NCBI RefSeq assembly: GCF_033958435.1
Contig: NC_134137.1
Span: 221,257,501-221,321,500 of the forward strand
DNA: 64,000 nucleotides
Source of the DNA: Carettochelys insculpta
Lineage: Eukaryota > Chordata > Testudines > Carettochelyidae
Direction of reading: 5' to 3'
The position numbers and the translations under genes were made by a program. Position 1 is the stretch's first letter. Every line of letters starts with the position of its first letter. The notes below the pieces were generated by a model. That model did no database searches. It saw only the letters and a program-made list of their open reading frames with translations, and was not told the origin of the DNA. Below, piece by piece: positions 1 through 11,705 of this stretch.

Positions 1-317
1 TCACAAGCCACATCAGTTAGCTTGAAAGCTGCTGAACTGTGTTTGTGTAAAATCTTCTTTTTAGAGTTACAGTGAAGCTGTAGGATGGCTGTGTATTTCC
101 CTTACCATGTTCTAGTGAGAAGGCTTTTAGCTGGGCATGGTAGTTTAAGCAGGCATCTAAAATACTCAAGGCCTGTACCTTACATAGGCAACATCAGTTT
201 ACACAACTCTAGTAGGGACCTTAAATTGGCTGTAAATATGATAATGGGCTGTGCCTTAAAGGCCCCGTTAGCTGTCAGAGAGGAATAAAAAAAGCCTTTG
301 GATAAATAAGAATCAAG

Positions 318-430
318 GTCCTTATTCTGGTCTCTGACACTGATGAAATGTACGAGGCTTCTCTCCTGACTTTTCTGCCTGCGTTTCTCGATCCATAAAA
401 TTGAGGGAATGCCTACCTCAGAGCTATATT
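318..430 (+). repeat. Diverged MIR-like copy
   Basis: GATCCATAAAATTGAGGGAA, TGCCTACCTCAGAGC resembles a decayed MIR 3' half. Confidence 0.35.
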
Positions 431-1584
431 ATGAAGTTCCATTAATTAATGGTAATAAAATGGTTTGCAGGCCACTGATTTAGAGTTGCTGTAGAGCAGC
501 CAAGTGTTATTATTAGTGCCAGCTGTTATATAATGTCAGAGCCCTATTAACCTTTTCCCCGGAAACAGCTAACGTAGGGCTTGTTTTGGCTGTGATGGTT
601 GTGTTCTGTCACTGAGGTGGGGAGAGCCTGAAGACTGATCTACGCAGTGAACTAAATCCCATGTGAAAAAATTCACACCTGAGAGACATAGCTATGCCGA
701 CCTGACGTGCTTCCCTGACCTAAGTACCACATCTTGGGGACATGGATTAACTACAGTTACAAGAAAATCCCTCCTATCCCTGTAATGAGCATCGGCATTG
801 AAGTGTTTCAGCGGTGCTGCTCAAGCATTTTAAGTGTGGACATATCCTGGGGAAGAAGGTAAGGTTTGGTGAAGGATGTGGTTACTTTTGTCCAGAATGC
901 AGCCATCTTTGCTCTCTGCCAGATCATCACAGTGTGGAAATGGTGTGGCTCCAACACCAGAAAGAAGTGCTGAATGGTGATTTCTCCTTCCCCATATCAC
1001 AGAACGGAGCACAGCTATTGCCTAATACTGAGACCAAAGGCTGTAGATTGCAATACTTAAAACAGGATGGGCTGAACCTTCTCCCTCTCAAGCTAAGTAG
1101 GGCTAGGCCTGCTCGACATTTAGATAAGAGGCTTACAAAAAAGACGCAGGACACAATAGCCTATGAAGGAGTGATATTGGCCAAATTCCAGTTCTGCATC
1201 CCTAAATTCTCCCCACAGTTTCAGTTGAACATGGGATTCTTCTCCACTTTCTGTCCCAAATCATAGGGAAGTGGCATTGGCTATTGCTAACCATTTGCTA
1301 TTTTTGCCTCAAAAATAGCTTCTGTGTGCTGTGAAGTGATTCTTGTGCTTATGTAGCGTATAAAATGTTTTGGGATCCTGTAGGATAAATGGTTGTTTCT
1401 AAATGGAAATTACCCTCAGCCTTCTCTTTCTCCTTATTTAGCAGTCATGAACTTTTCCCAGATTTGGAGATGTTCAGATCTGAGATGGTTTTCCTTCAGC
1501 TGCTGGACCAGATATGCTAAAGCCCCTTTGCACTGCCAGGACCTTAAAGCAGCTCTAACGAGGCCATTGAGGATTCTGGTAAGC
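431..1584. other. No gene recognised (intergenic or intron)
   Basis: The 150-codon + strand frame at 814-1266 has no recognisable domain, no splice context and a cysteine-rich but irregular composition. I treat it as chance. If the CD200R1 reading is right, 1-10451 is its first intron. Confidence 0.5.
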
Positions 1585-2394
1585 CAGCAGTTCTCAAACT
1601 TTAGCAAGCCAAGAACCCTCATTTTGATTAAAAAATTATGGGGACCGCCCCCCCCCCAAGCCCTGCCCCGGTAAGCCCTTGCCATGCCCTCTTCTCCAAG
1701 CCATGCACCCCTCCCTCTGTCACTCACTCACCCTCACCCTCTTTCACTTTGATCAGGCTGGGGCAGAGGGTTGAGGTGAAGAAGGGAGTGTGGGATTCAG
1801 GCTCTGGGAGGGATTTTGGGTGTAGGAGGGGGCATGGGGTGGGCTCAAGGAGGGATTTGGAGCGAGAGGGTTTGGGTACAGGTTCTGGGAGGGAGTTCGG
1901 ATGCAGGGTGCCAGCTCTGGGTGGGGACCATGGGTGAGGGAGTGGGGAGAAGGGAGTATGGGTGTAGGCTCTGACCAGGCAAAGCTTACCTCCACCAGCT
2001 CCTGGAAGTGACCAGCATATCCCTCTGGCAGCACCTCCTAGGCAGTGAAGTTAGGAAGTTTCCTCATGCTGCCACTCCCCACAAGCACTGCCCCCACAGC
2101 TCCCATTGACCACACTTCCTGGTCAGTGAGAGCTGTGGAGTCAGTGCTCAGGGCAGCATGCGAAGACTCCCTTCTTCCCAGGGGCTGCAGGCATTTGTCA
2201 TCTACTTCTGGGAGTGGCACAGAGCCAGGGCAGGTTGAAAGCCTGCTTAGCCCACTGAACTGCTGGACTTTTAGAGAGCAGTAGGCACTTGTTGCGGGGG
2301 GGAGGTGGGGAGTTGATCAGTAGGGCTTGTGGACTCTTGGGGGTCTGCTCAGGGATACCCATGAGGTGCTCAGACCCCATTTTGAGAAATGCTG
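1585..2394. mobile_element. hAT-like nonautonomous element, about 810 bp
   Basis: CAGCAGTTCTCAAACTTTAG at the left and, inverted, CAGCATTTCTCAAAATGGGG at the right resemble hAT/Charlie termini. The 8-bp flanks (TGGTAAGC and CTCTAAGC) agree at five positions. The interior is C-rich and noncoding. Confidence 0.55.
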
Positions 2395-4657
2395 CTCTAA
2401 GCAGTTGTTATTTCACAACCTGATGCAGGAGAACTTATGTCCGTAAACATTTTTATCCTTAGATAAAAGCTAGAAACAGCCAGTGCATAGCACATGCCCT
2501 GTTGTCATCTCTCTGAAGCTGGTATCTTGTCTTTCCAGCTTTCGTTTGAAAAAAAAAGTAAGTCTATAGCTGTTATGATTGCAAAGAAAACCTTAAACAA
2601 AATGAGAACTTAAGTCTTACCTGCAAGGGGAAATTGCTTAGTAAAATTATATGTACGCTGCTATTACTCCCTGTATAGACACTTTTATTCAAGAATAAAT
2701 GTGATTTCTTTCCAGTTTACTTTATATCATTTTGGAAATGTTTTACTTTGTACCAGAAAAAAAGCCTATTCTTATTCCAGAATAAGAGTGCCCAAATGGG
2801 GAGCTATTCTGCTACAATTATTGTGGTGTAATTTCACACGTTACCTCTTACCGGCTTAGCTTCCTGTGTATAATCAATGCCAAGATGTCTGCAGAGAGCC
2901 TTGAATACCAGGTCTGAGAGGTGTGAAATGTCCCATCACTCAGGGATGATAATTTAAATATCAACTATTTTATTCCCTTAGGAGGAAGGGAGACCACGGG
3001 TCATAATTTACTGTGACTCCTCATTTTTGTGTCATGTGTCAGTGACACTTGGGGGAGAGCACCACTTTTTCTTTTTTGGGGCTCAGTCAGGACAAGTCCA
3101 GCCCTGGGAACTTAGCACGGTCTGTGGGCTCCACTGAGGACAGACAAGCTCAAGGACCCCAGTTTAGTGCAGGTCAGAGAGATGCACTATCATATTTTGA
3201 TCTGCACAAAATCTAGTTTGAGAAGTATCAAAGGGGTAGCTGTGTTAGTCTGTGTGAACAAAAACAATGAAATGTCCTGCGGCACCTTAGAGACAAACAG
3301 ACATATTGGAGCATAAGCCTTCATGGGCAAAGACCCGCTTTGGCAGAAGCATCTGACCAAGTGGGTCTTTGCCCATGAAAGCTTATGCTCCAGTATGTCT
3401 GCTGGTCTCTACGGTGCCACAGGATTTCTTGTTCTAGTGTGAGAATTGTTTCCTTATGGAGATTAATGCGGGTGGAGCTTGTGTTATGGGCAGTGCTTGG
3501 AAGAGTGTTGCTTCTTTCCCTCCCCTGGCTCCGTGCTGAGTCCTGATCTCCAAATCTCTCAAATTCCTCAATATTCTCCCCGCTTTGATTTACTGGAATA
3601 ATTCTGTCCCATCTTTAAATGCTGCCACTTCCCCATTCAACCGTATGCTGGTCATTAATAACGGTGAACAGTGACAGTAAAATGTTTAGCAAGGTCGGTA
3701 GCTTTGATCATAGCATAGGTCTTTGGGGAACGTTTACACCTCTTCTTGTTTAAAATGGGCCATTTTTCCTCCTTTTTTTCCCCAAAGAGCGACAGTCAAT
3801 TTAGAAGTTGTACATATATCTTGCAATTTTGTCAGCTAACACATGCAAAGCCTAAGATTACTGTAACTGAAAGTGACTGGGGAAAAAATGTCTCCTTTTT
3901 GTCTCCTTTTTCTCCTTTTATTTGTTTATGTTATTCATTTGGCAATACTTTGGTCATAGTCAGTTTCACTGGTTCCCATATATAACTAGTAACTTAGTCA
4001 TCGTCTCCTATTTCTTTGAATCTTTCACACAGCAAAAGGAGAGAAACACTTTTAAAAACAGGAAAATATGATTGTAAAATCACAGGGGGTCTTGGTGACA
4101 GGTGTAGAATCTGAGTAGATTTCAAGTTGGTGAAGCTGAGTTTCACATCCATGACTAGACTGTCTTGTACCCAGAGACAATTTGCTTAATGGCCTCTTAA
4201 AGAAACTGCAGCTTGTTAAGAGATTTTGTCCTCTAAAGAGATTGATTTTGCTCAGATATGGTCCTGTGGTACACTCATTTCCTGCAGCAACAACCTTCCT
4301 TATCTTATCAGTACATGGCCCCACACGCGAGTGATTATTACATATTAAAGTTAGTGGTATAACAAACTCGTAATTCATATACCACAAGCAGATGACTGAC
4401 TGATTGCATCCTGGAATAAATGTTCTGTGAGTCACAGTGTGTTGCAATTCAAAGGGACAATGCTTGCTGCTTGAAAGAGGTCAGATGTAATATGCTGAAT
4501 ATGCATAGTCTTTTATCTCTCTCTACTCTGTTGCTGTGCATCTGTGACATTAAGCAAGGTTGGGGTAGGAAACATAAAAGTCAAACAATTTAATGGATCC
4601 CCAGTGTGATTCAATGCCAATGAATGGAGTTACGCCAGGAATAACCACAGCTCAGAG
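2395..4657. other. Unannotated AT-rich DNA apart from the repeat at 3222-3440
   Basis: Nothing gene-like is seen. The - strand frame at 4052-4447 was examined for Ig-fold motifs and lacks the Trp and Tyr-x-Cys spacing. Confidence 0.5.
3222..3440. repeat. Palindromic Penelope-like repeat, copy 1
   Basis: Two inverted half-units. The left half reads GGGGTAGCTGTGTTAGTCTG, then GTGCCGC-type and GGAGCATAAGCC; the right half repeats these on the other strand (AAGCTTATGCTCC, GTGCCACAGGA). The right half carries CTGACCA, a GTGGGTCTTTGCCCAT hairpin and GAAA at 3353-3380, a hammerhead-like core with one mutated core base. Confidence 0.6.
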
Positions 4658-5096
4658 GCTGAGGTTACACTGGCGAGTTTTGCTGACAAAACCCCAATTT
4701 TTTCAACAAAACTGGTGGAACGTCCACACACAAAATGCTTTTTGTTGAGAATTTGTCAACAAAACTCAGCACTTTTGCGACCTGTGTTCTGCCTCTCAGC
4801 CATGAGGCATAACACTGCTGTTAACAAAAAAGTTGTGTGTGGATGCTCGGGGTTGGGGGGGGTGGGGCTTCTCTCGACAGGGCATCCAGAACAAAGGGCA
4901 GCCCTGTCTGCTGTGCTTCTTCATGCCTGTTTTTTTGAGACAGTGGCCAGGCAGTCTGGCTGCTCTGTCGACAGTTCAGAGCACTCATCTGATTGGCTGT
5001 TGTGTGTGGACACCCTCTGTCGTCAGAAGTTTTGTCAGGAAATCTCTTCCAACAGTGACTTCTGTCGACAGAGCGCTGTAGTGTAACTGTAGCCAC
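4658..5096. mobile_element. MITE-like repeat with GTTACACT termini
   Basis: GAGGTTACACTGGCGAG near 4660 and, inverted, GTAGTGTAACTGTAGCC near 5078-5093 form an imperfect terminal inverted repeat. Inner TTTTGTTGA/TTTGTCAACAAAA and TCTGTCGACAGA motifs recur. The open frames on both strands here are not gene-like. Family (Harbinger or hAT) uncertain. Confidence 0.45.
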
Positions 5097-5559
5097 AGTG
5101 TTTGTGAAACACACTTTTCTTCTGAACCCCAGTCTGTTCTTTTCAGTTGTAAGGATAAGTATGTAGCTAGTAGAAAAAAAGAAGTTAGTCTGCTGGGTAG
5201 GTCTCCCTGCTTCTATAAGATAGAGGTGATAAGGGATCAGCTGCTTGCTGAAGGGATCACACACAAACAAGGACAGTCTGCATATACCTTGGTGCTACCC
5301 CTTCCCAGCCTCATCCAGCCTCTTGTGTCTCCAAACCCACGCTTCCCTCACCATCGCTGTCGTCTTCGCCCTTGTCCATTTAGGCATCTTTTGCTTCTAT
5401 GACATGAGCTTCCTGCTTGCTCATTTCCCAGCTTCTTCTGTTCCCTTACAATCATCTTCCGCTTCTGCCTCTATTTCCATGGCACTCCTCTGTGTCACCC
5501 CAGAGGGTGTCTTCTCATCATTACTGATAAATCATTCTGTCATTCTGCACAAAGTCATT

Positions 5560-5720
5560 CCCACTTCTGCTTTCCCCGTTGTGGCCTGCCTGCGATGTGT
5601 GTTCTTGTTATACCGTAAGCTCCTCAGGTGAACGACTGACTTTACTTGTCAGCATTCTACAGTGCTGAGTACACTGATCAAAGTTAAATAATACATCCAA
5701 ACTTCTGTCCATTTTCAAGG
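5560..5720 (+). repeat. Possible L2-type LINE 3' tail
   Basis: TACCGTAAGCTCCTCAGGTG, then CATTCTACAGTGCTGAGTAC resembles the conserved L2 3' end (GTAAGCTCCT...CAGTGCT). Strongly diverged. Confidence 0.3.
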
Positions 5721-6077
5721 CTAAACACAGCTCTGCACCAGCCCAGCTCTCTGCTCTTATTTCTTCCCAATGGCGTCTCATTTCCTTTAACCTGCCCATG
5801 CCTCGCTCTGCTTGTCTTTACACCTTCTGATGTGCCATCCCAGATGCCTGGAATTCCCCCTTTTTACTTAGGCACCACAGAATGTCTCTCTTCTCCTTCA
5901 CATCCTTCCTGAAAACTCACTTACTAGGTGGAGTGATACTTCAGCAATAGGCAAAGCACAAAACTCAACGCTCAGGCCATATCCAGGCTTGGGAAGATAG
6001 GCTATGTTTTACTCGAGACATAGCCTGAAAGAAGGCAGGATCGGTGCCGATGTTCTCTGAAATGTTTACCATCTAGG

Positions 6078-6250
6078 GATAGAATAAATTTTGCTATGTA
6101 CACCAAGGCATGTGTGGATGTGCACTGCCAGTAGAAACAACTGGTGCCCATTGCGGGTGGCTGTGTGTGCTCAGCTAATCAGCTGGGGGCACCTAAATCT
6201 CTTTTGGATGGCTGCCCGAGTGCTCAGCTTGCAGGGAGTTGGTGCTCCAC
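6078..6250 (+). repeat. Unassigned dispersed repeat, copy 1
   Basis: Shares an ordered series of blocks with 9793-9950: GAATAAAT, AAGGCATGTG, GTGCAC, GTAGAAACAA, AATCAGCTGGG, CATCTAAATCTCT-like, GCTTRCAG. Family not recognised. Confidence 0.5.
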
Positions 6251-6846
6251 TCTAAAATGAGTCTGTCATCCAGACAGCCAGTATATAGTGTCACAGGTTG
6301 GATCGTTCATTCAGCGTAACACTTAAGACTGGTCCTCAAGGGGTGTAAATTATTGTCGCTGAATTGAAGTCAGTGGAGTTAAAAGAGTGTGTAGCGGGTG
6401 TGGATCTGGCCCCTAAACCGTAAACTGTATAAGGCACGGTCTGCACCTCCATGTTTTGAACATCACCAAAACAAGCTGACAGAACACAAGAAGAAATCTG
6501 AAGTTTGCATAGTAGTTTCCCTCTCTGTATTCCGCCCACTTCAGGCTTTTGCAAATTGAACCTGCACTTTTATTGTGGCACTTAAGCTGATTCTAATCAG
6601 GCGTTGTTCAGATGAAGTGTGCAAGGACTAATGGAGGTGGGAACCCCAGCCACCTCGAGTGAGCAATCTCCTTTGTAGCTGTCACTCCAGCCTGTCTCAT
6701 GAATTTCACCCATCTCTATTCCTTTTGATCTCCGAGTGTCTCTCTGTTTGCTTTCAGTCCAGAGAGAAAATCCATTTTCAACTTTTGAAGAAAAGTGTAT
6801 CCCTTCTATTTCGAGGTTTGGCCATTCATACAAAAGCAGCATGGCC

Positions 6847-6862
6847 TGTGTGTGTGTGTGTT
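6847..6862 (+). repeat. Short (GT)n tract
   Basis: Eight GT dinucleotides, interrupted on both sides. Confidence 0.8.
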
Positions 6863-8039
6863 TCACATATTTTATTTTTTATTTTAAATTATTTTTGTTT
6901 TTTTACATCACAGGAAAACAAATGTTAAAAAATCCATGGAGGCTGCCATTTTTATAAGACAAAGTCAAGAAAGTCAGAATTATAGGGCAAGATCACCAGT
7001 CCTTATGAAGTGCCATTCCAAGTGATACAGTGAGCACTAAAGCAAAGAAGTGAGTATGTGCTCAACCAGAGGGGAATCCTAACATGGTTTAAATATGACA
7101 TATTGCCTAGCAAATAACTACAAAGAGCCTTCCATTTTTCTCATTGACAAAATGGGCATGGAACATTTTATATGATGCTTCATAGGCTTGGTCTAAATTT
7201 CAATTCTACTCCTCCAGGGAGAAGAAGGACTCAAATGAATTTTGTTCGGTTCATTTATATGAAAGGTGTACCTTTTCTTGGGAAAGTAGATGCAAATATG
7301 CAGGATTCTGTATGTCTGACTATATACTGTGTTGTAATTTATATGTACAGATCGGCTGAGTTAAGGTGATTGTGCTGTCCTTAATGCTTAACATCCTCAC
7401 TTGTGTGTACTTAAAAATCTCAGTCATAATTGTTTTGGAATTGGGTTTTTTGCATAATAATTTCTTTGTATTTTTCTAATGATGAAGCTGCTGTATGAAA
7501 AACATAAAAAGGGCTCTGATTTTACTGCCCCTAGTGAACATGTGAATGATCACCTCTTCAGAAGAACAACAAGCAAACAAATGACAGCACGCAACAAATA
7601 ACAGCTAAGAGTTTTCAACACTGTGTACATATATCAGAGTTAAACAAAATATACTGTTGTCTGTGGTCAGGATGCTATTTGCAGACCTCCTTATTGCTAG
7701 AATTTCAAACAGACTCATTCAAGTACAACAGTCCTGGATCAGAGAAATGCAAATGTCAGCTCAGAAATTCTAAAATAGTATCTGTCTGTGAAGAAATTGT
7801 AGCGTGGGGGGACAGCATCTGAAAAAGTCAAAACTAATTAAAAAATACAGAACACCATTTAAATGGTTAGATTAAGAAAAACAATCAAATGGTTCTTCCC
7901 ACCTTTCAATGCGTATGTTGCCAGTGTTAAAATAAACAGCAGGGTATCAGAACAACAAAGAAAGGGGACACTCATGCAAGAGTGTGATGAAGACAAAGGC
8001 AGCTTATCAAGATATTTTCCCTCATCCTATGAAGTCTTA

Positions 8040-8252
8040 GGCTAGGGCTACACTGTAGTCCTATGTTGAAATAACTTATGCAATTTACATTGTGCAAAGA
8101 GTGTAAGTTATTTCAAAGCAACTTATTTTGAACTTGGTGCCAGCTACACGGCACCAGAGTTCGAAATAAGTGCCTATTTCTAACTACTCCCTATCCCTGT
8201 CACAACAAGGGGTAGCGGGAACAAAATGCCGCACTTGAAATAGCCTGGGTAA
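8040..8252. mobile_element. Partial Harbinger-type MITE
   Basis: After TTA the sequence GCTAGGGCTACACTGTAG begins, followed by TTGAAATAACTT, TTCGAAATAAGTG and ACTTGAAATAGCC modules like those of the other MITEs. The right terminus is not clear, so the boundary is approximate. Confidence 0.4.
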
Positions 8253-8384
8253 AATTGTATCTGGTTTTAATAATAGAAAATATATACCATCAGTGTATGA
8301 TATCAAAAAGTGTCAGATGCTTGCAGCACACCTGCAAGTTGTTCACCGAACACCAATGTTCTGCAGAACATAGTTTAAGAAACA

Positions 8385-8475
8385 CGGGTCTAAATAGTGC
8401 TTGGTCCTGCGATGAGTGCAAGGAACTGGGCTCGATGACCTCTCGAGGTTCCTTCCAGTTCTGTGATTCTATTGC
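8385..8475 (+). repeat. CR1 LINE 3' end
   Basis: GGGCTCGATGACCTCTCGAG, TTCCTTCCAGTTCTGTGATT is the canonical CR1 3' terminus. Confidence 0.85.
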
Positions 8476-9294
8476 TCGGAACAAGGGGCTCTGGAGAGTT
8501 GCCACATCCCCTTGCTTGAAATGGTTTCTGTTATATATAAGGTTTACAGTTTGCTTTAGTGGCTCTCAGCCCTGCTACTGTACAAATTGTTCCAGCATCT
8601 CTGGCCATCAGCACTTTAAATTATATGTCCTCTAGCATGCCTCAGAGCAGGACTAGACACATAGCGTTAAACCACGTGTATCTTTTCTATGCTGGTGTTT
8701 CCGTTGTCGCTAAAATTAGGGGAGCCACAGAGCTGATAGTGCAGCTGTTGCAAATTTTAAGAAAAAAGCTAATGAAGTTAGGGTCTAGATGAGCATGTAA
8801 AATACATGATTTTTCAGATGTCTTCGTTTTATTTTTGCAGCCACTCCTGTCCTCCAGAAGCTGTCTGGGCTCCCAATAACCTTGGTTCTCTGTGGGGAAA
8901 AATGTGCTCATGATGGGTGTACCTTCACTGGGTCCATACACACCACTAGGTCTGTGGCCTCTGGGAGAATGGAGGAATTAGAGAGCAGTTTCCTTGATCT
9001 TATTGTGTACTCTGAGGCACCCTCCTGCCTTCAGCCTAATGCAGGGAGGGAAGCAGTCATGCGTGGGGGACAGGGCATTCAAGGGTAGGTAGTGGTGGAA
9101 AATTTTCTGTCTCCTTTTTCTATGAAAACTGGGCTTTTAATTGAGCAATGGGGTGGGAGGTGAAAAAATCTCTGCTGTCAATGGAAAATTTCATTTTTTG
9201 TCAAAATTTTCTGAGGAAGACAATCCTACTTTTCTGACCAACTATATTTAAGACCCTGAGATTTCATCCCTTACTCTGTCATGCGATCATTGTT

Positions 9295-9405
9295 CTACTT
9301 TGAGTGAGTCAGTTAACACTTTTTTTTGTCTCAGTATTTCCATCTGTAAAATGGTGACAAGATACTAACCCATCTCTCGAGGGGCTGAGGCTGGATTAAA
9401 CAATG
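9295..9405 (+). repeat. MIR copy, 3' half
   Basis: GAGTCAGTTAACAC, TCTCAGTATTTCCATCTGTA, AAATGGTGACAAGATACTAA match the MIR tail. Confidence 0.6.
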
Positions 9406-9792
9406 GTTGTAGCATGTTTTGGACTCCTCTGGTGGAAGGCACTAGAGATGTGAGACCTATCTTTGGAGCCTATATTTGAATAACTCAGTACATTAGAGCA
9501 GCTTGTTGACGGTACATAGGTAAGCGTTTTCACTTCAGTCTTTTGTGACTGATGCATGAGGCTGTCTCTCCCTGCTTTAGTCATGAGTTTCTGTGGTATA
9601 TCCCAGGGATGCTCTTGCAGTCATGGAGTTCAGAAGACCATGAGTGCTACAAATACAGATGAATGGAAGCTGGTAGACAGAAGCTGGCACAGCTGAAAGG
9701 CTAATAAAACAGCTGCCCTAAAAGCTTAGGAAGCATAGCCTTAGATGACAGCATTTTTATCACAGAAGCTGTTTTTGATCTTTGTCATCCAT

Positions 9793-9950
9793 GTGCAGAA
9801 TAAATGTTTATGTGCTCAAAGGCATGTGCGAAAGTGCACCACCTGTAGAAACAAAAACCTAGCTGGGACACTCTGTTAATCAGCTGGGTGGCATCTAAAT
9901 CTCTCCTTAGCGGTCGCACAAGCACACAGCTTACAGATCACGCTGTTTAG
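9793..9950 (+). repeat. Unassigned dispersed repeat, copy 2
   Basis: Same block order as 6078-6250 (CAGAATAAATGTTTATGTGC, AAGGCATGTGCGAAAGTGCA, TTAATCAGCTGGGTGGCATC). Both copies share one orientation. Confidence 0.5.
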
Positions 9951-10451
9951 GGATGTTCACCACTACCTAAAAAGGACCTCCCAGCAGCACTCAGAATGCC
10001 CACCTTACCTATGGGAACTACCCCCAGCCTTCCCAACGAAACCCAGAAGAGACACCCTGGCTAAGGCTATGGGCCTGCAGATGGGGCTGCACACCCCATT
10101 CTCTGTGTGATTTAGAATTTCTTAAAATAAAAATCAGTTGCTCAGATGACAGAAATGTAAAGATAGAGGTGAAAAGTCTTCTGGCAGTTGGTGATGTTAA
10201 CTGCGAATCTGTCTTGGTTGCAGAGTAAACCAGATACATGGTACCTGCCTAGTGACGACAGGCCGGGTGATCACGGGCAGATGTGGTGGATGAAGAGCAG
10301 GTTCAAGGTGCCAATAATACATAACTGTCAGTGTCCTTCAATTAAAGCAGCACAGATAGATACAGCATTTATGTGACTGAAACATCCTAGCACACGCCCC
10401 TTGCTTCTGTCCCTAGGAGCTGCCTGATTCCCAAAGAGAGGTCGGACTTAC

Positions 10452-10521
10452 CCATCGTTGCCGTGGCCACTGCGATGATCAACAGAATGAAGACACGAAA
10501 AGTCTTCCCAACACAACTCAT
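10452..10521 (-). CDS. Signal-peptide first exon, candidate CD200R1 exon 1
   Basis: On the - strand an ATG at 10521 opens 23 codons, MSCVGKTFRVFILLIIAVAT and on, plus one base, then a near-consensus donor (G|GTAAGTCC, GT at 10450-10451). A basic n-region (K6, R9), a hydrophobic core from about residue 10 and small residues after it make a good signal peptide. A phase-1 intron right after the signal peptide is standard for immunoglobulin-superfamily receptors. In mammals CD200R1 lies directly upstream of GTPBP8 in head-to-head orientation, which is the layout here (GTPBP8 starts 38 kb away on the + strand). I found no Ig-domain exon between 1 and 10450, so the rest would lie left of the window. 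A different secreted or membrane protein, or a chance match, remains possible. Confidence 0.5.
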
Positions 10522-10760
10522 GTCAGTTTTTGCTTTCATCATTCACACAGCTCACTTGCTCCATCCATCCCGTTGTAAGCCCAGCTGCAGAGCCTCCTTC
10601 TGTGACAGCATGTCCTTGCTTGCTTGCGTCTTTGTTCCCTCTTCCACTTCCCCAGCTCGCCAGCCCTGCTCTGCCTGCTCCTGACTGATTAGCTCCTTGG
10701 AGGAGGAGAGATTCCTTCTTATGTCTTTGCATAGCACTAGGCTTCCTGTACTGAGAGCCA
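10522..10760 (-). promoter_or_regulatory. Probable 5' leader/promoter of the signal-peptide exon
   Basis: Unique-looking sequence directly upstream of the - strand ATG. Read on the - strand it contains a purine-rich ETS/PU.1-like GGGGAAGTGG (10644-10653) and an octamer-like ATGCAAAG (10725-10732). Both are common in leukocyte promoters and would suit a myeloid receptor. There is no CpG island. This is motif-level evidence only. Confidence 0.25.
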
Positions 10761-11448
10761 AAGTGAACAGTGAGGAAACAGATTGAACAGCTATGCCTTC
10801 CGTTCATTGGCTCTCCTTGCAGTGCTGATGTGTGAAGATAAAACTCCACAGCAGAGCTCAGAATGGAGTGAAAATGAAGCATGGCGGGCATACTGTCACA
10901 GAGGGACTATGAATCATATTAATCACCGTAGCTGGAGCAAACCTCCTGTTCATACAGTCATAACAGTGCACTCCGGGCTTCATAGAGAAGGAAAGTTCAG
11001 TCGCTGGATGACTTCCATTTGAAGATCTAACAGAAAGGCCTCTTTTTAACAATTGCCTCGCAGGAGGTGATCTGTCCCTGTTTGGATCTGGGACTTAATC
11101 CTGCTCTTAAACAAAGAGGGAAGAATGTACAGTGGGCAAGGAAGAAGGGAAGGCTTCTGCTATTTTTTTTTTTCACTTAGCTTTTGACACAAAATCACCA
11201 GCCTTCCAAACTTTCCCTGCAAGCGCAGTTTCTGGCCCATCTCACAAGTTGAAAGATTTTTGATTTTTTCACAAGACCAATGGTCCCATATCTCTTCTTC
11301 CTCATTTACCATCCCAGGTCACATTCAGGGTTGGCTACTTCTCTTTTAAACCAACAGCATCCCACATGCAGAAATCTCTGGTGCTGTAGAATTGTCGGAG
11401 CTTCTAGCTGGCCAAATGCAGAGCCCAAAATAATCAAAATCAAGAATC

Positions 11449-11705
11449 ATAAGAAGTCTTGTGGCACCTTATAGACTAACAGATATTTTGGAGCATAAGC
11501 TTTCGTGGGCAAAGACCCACTTTGTCAGATGCATGGGACATAATGCATGACTCATGAGGCATGACTAATGCGGCTGATGAAGCGGGTCTTTGCCTATGAA
11601 AGCTTATGCTCCAAAGTATCTGTTACTCTGTAAGGTGCCACAGGACTTCTTGGGCACTTGCTGTTCGCGAAGATACAGACTAACACAGCTACCTCTCTGA
11701 TAAAA
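11449..11705. repeat. Palindromic Penelope-like repeat, copy 2
   Basis: The left half (11455-11535) is on the - strand, the right half (11560-11705) on the + strand, ending ACTAACACAGCTACCTCTCT. The right half has CTGATGA (11574-11580), a hairpin, GAAA (11598-11601) and GCTTATGCTC, the complete hammerhead-type core. The two halves flank about 40 bp of variable sequence. Confidence 0.65.

Noticed and set aside
814..1266. 150-codon + strand frame
   Set aside because: No recognisable domain, no promoter or splice context, irregular composition; probably chance.
3222..3440. CRISPR-like or tRNA-like interpretation of the palindromic repeats
   Set aside because: Only inverted pairs, no regular spacers, eukaryotic context and no tRNA cloverleaf. 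They are transposable-element copies.
4052..4447. Possible Ig-domain exon of the CD200R1-like gene
   Set aside because: The - strand frame has several cysteines but no Ig-type Trp or Tyr-x-Cys spacing, and no acceptor in the needed phase.
6600..6870. Possible + strand exon around 6761-6820 after TTTGCTTTCAG
   Set aside because: The donor (GTTTGG) is poor, the peptide is unremarkable and no partner exon is seen.
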